Source: Lichenicola sp964236105 (GTDB lineage Bacteria; Pseudomonadota; Alphaproteobacteria; Acetobacterales; Acetobacteraceae). From it: 64,000 bases of DNA. This document shows positions 63,818 to 64,000 of this stretch, one piece after another. The notes beneath the pieces are model-generated. The model was not told where the DNA came from and did no database searches. It was given only the letters and a program-made list of their open reading frames with translations. The position numbers and the translations under genes are program-made. Each line of letters opens with the position of its first letter. Positions within the stretch are counted from its first letter, which is position 1. Location: assembly GCA_964236105.1 (NCBI GenBank), contig CAXSBC010000003.1, positions 382,130-446,129 on the forward strand, read 5' to 3'.

Positions 63818-63952
63818 ATGGTGAACAGAGCGGATGAGGCTGCCACTGTGGCAGCCACTCAGGCAGCCTCGGTGCAGCGGATCGAGATCGTCAGCGATCG
63901 GCGCCGTGCCCATGATCCAGCGTTCCGGGCGCGCGTGGTGGCAGAGTCCTAG
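63818..63952 (+). pseudogene. IS66-type TnpA (OrfA) fragment with in-frame stop
   Basis: An ATG at 63818 opens a frame with RIEIVSDRRRAHDPAFRARV and VAES, the pattern of the small IS66 accessory protein, stopped by TAG at 63950. Reading past the stop continues in the same style (AGSTFSVARSWMRRGE) to the window edge, so the stop probably replaced a conserved Leu codon. Its continuation lies outside the window. Confidence 0.5.
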
Positions 63953-64000
63953 GCCGGATCGACATTCAGCGTAGCCAGATCATGGATGCGGCGAGGTGAA

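Noticed and set aside
1..64000. CRISPR array or anti-phage defence island
   Set aside because: No regularly spaced direct repeats with unique spacers, and no Cas or known defence proteins. The only regular short repeat is the mini-ORF ladder.
63326..64000. Second copy of the tRNA-Ser 3' end (right attachment site)
   Set aside because: I looked for the T-arm/acceptor sequence of tRNA-Ser(GCT) in this stretch and did not find it.

Overview
The window is high-GC chromosomal DNA from an alphaproteobacterium, most likely an acetic-acid-bacteria relative (Acetobacteraceae / Rhodospirillales). The evidence is the overall protein style, the lolD ... dnaE order, the parC-bpt-hemB neighbourhood, GatCAB as a gatC-gatA-gatB operon, and a small RNA locus that looks like the alphaproteobacterial alpha-r8/MmgR family. 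I could not run a database search, so the species is not assigned.

Positions 1-40,800 are mostly ordinary core genome: lipoprotein export ATPase (lolD, cut by the window edge), topoisomerase IB, replicative DNA polymerase alpha subunit (dnaE), a frameshifted acyltransferase and a frameshifted hypothetical gene, ribosomal protein S2 and EF-Ts, recO, an MFS transporter coupled to a hydroxyacid dehydrogenase, parC, the N-end-rule transferase bpt, a penicillin-acylase-like enzyme coupled to hemB, and argE followed by an AstE/aspartoacylase-like gene. The last two genes are joined by a run of four overlapping 6-codon mini-ORFs, one of the most unusual things in the window. From 21.3 to 29.2 kb there is a glycan/surface cluster (two GT-B glycosyltransferases, a DEAD-box helicase, an ELM1-family protein, a 630-residue unknown protein and an alpha/beta-hydrolase-like protein). 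Next come tRNA-Val(CAC), dgt, a nicotinamidase, htpG, a lytic transglycosylase, an sRNA with its own strong promoter and terminator, N-formylglutamate amidohydrolase, tRNA-Val(GAC), a heme oxygenase, ruvX, gatCAB and tRNA-Ser(GCT).

Positions of about 40.8-63.3 kb are a lower-GC prophage-like structural module, entirely on the + strand: two small regulators, a strong promoter followed at once by an intrinsic terminator, small and large terminase, portal, scaffold, major capsid protein, neck genes, contractile sheath, tube, tail-assembly chaperone with a -1 frameshift extension, tape-measure candidate, and a P2/Mu-type baseplate (hub, spike, gp25-like wedge, J, I-like) with a Gly-rich fibre. 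The terminase ATPase carries a 218-residue class-3-type mini-intein in its Walker A motif. One neck/tail gene is fused to a glycoside-hydrolase-like domain. No integrase, repressor, replication or lysis gene is visible. The right end (63.3-64 kb) holds remnants of IS3-type and IS66-type transposase genes, so the element is either truncated here or continues beyond the window.

The most promising items for follow-up are the mini-ORF ladder (19.99-20.06 kb), the terminase intein, the tail/glycosidase fusion, the programmed frameshift, the alpha-r8-like sRNA and the promoter-terminator switch in front of the packaging genes.
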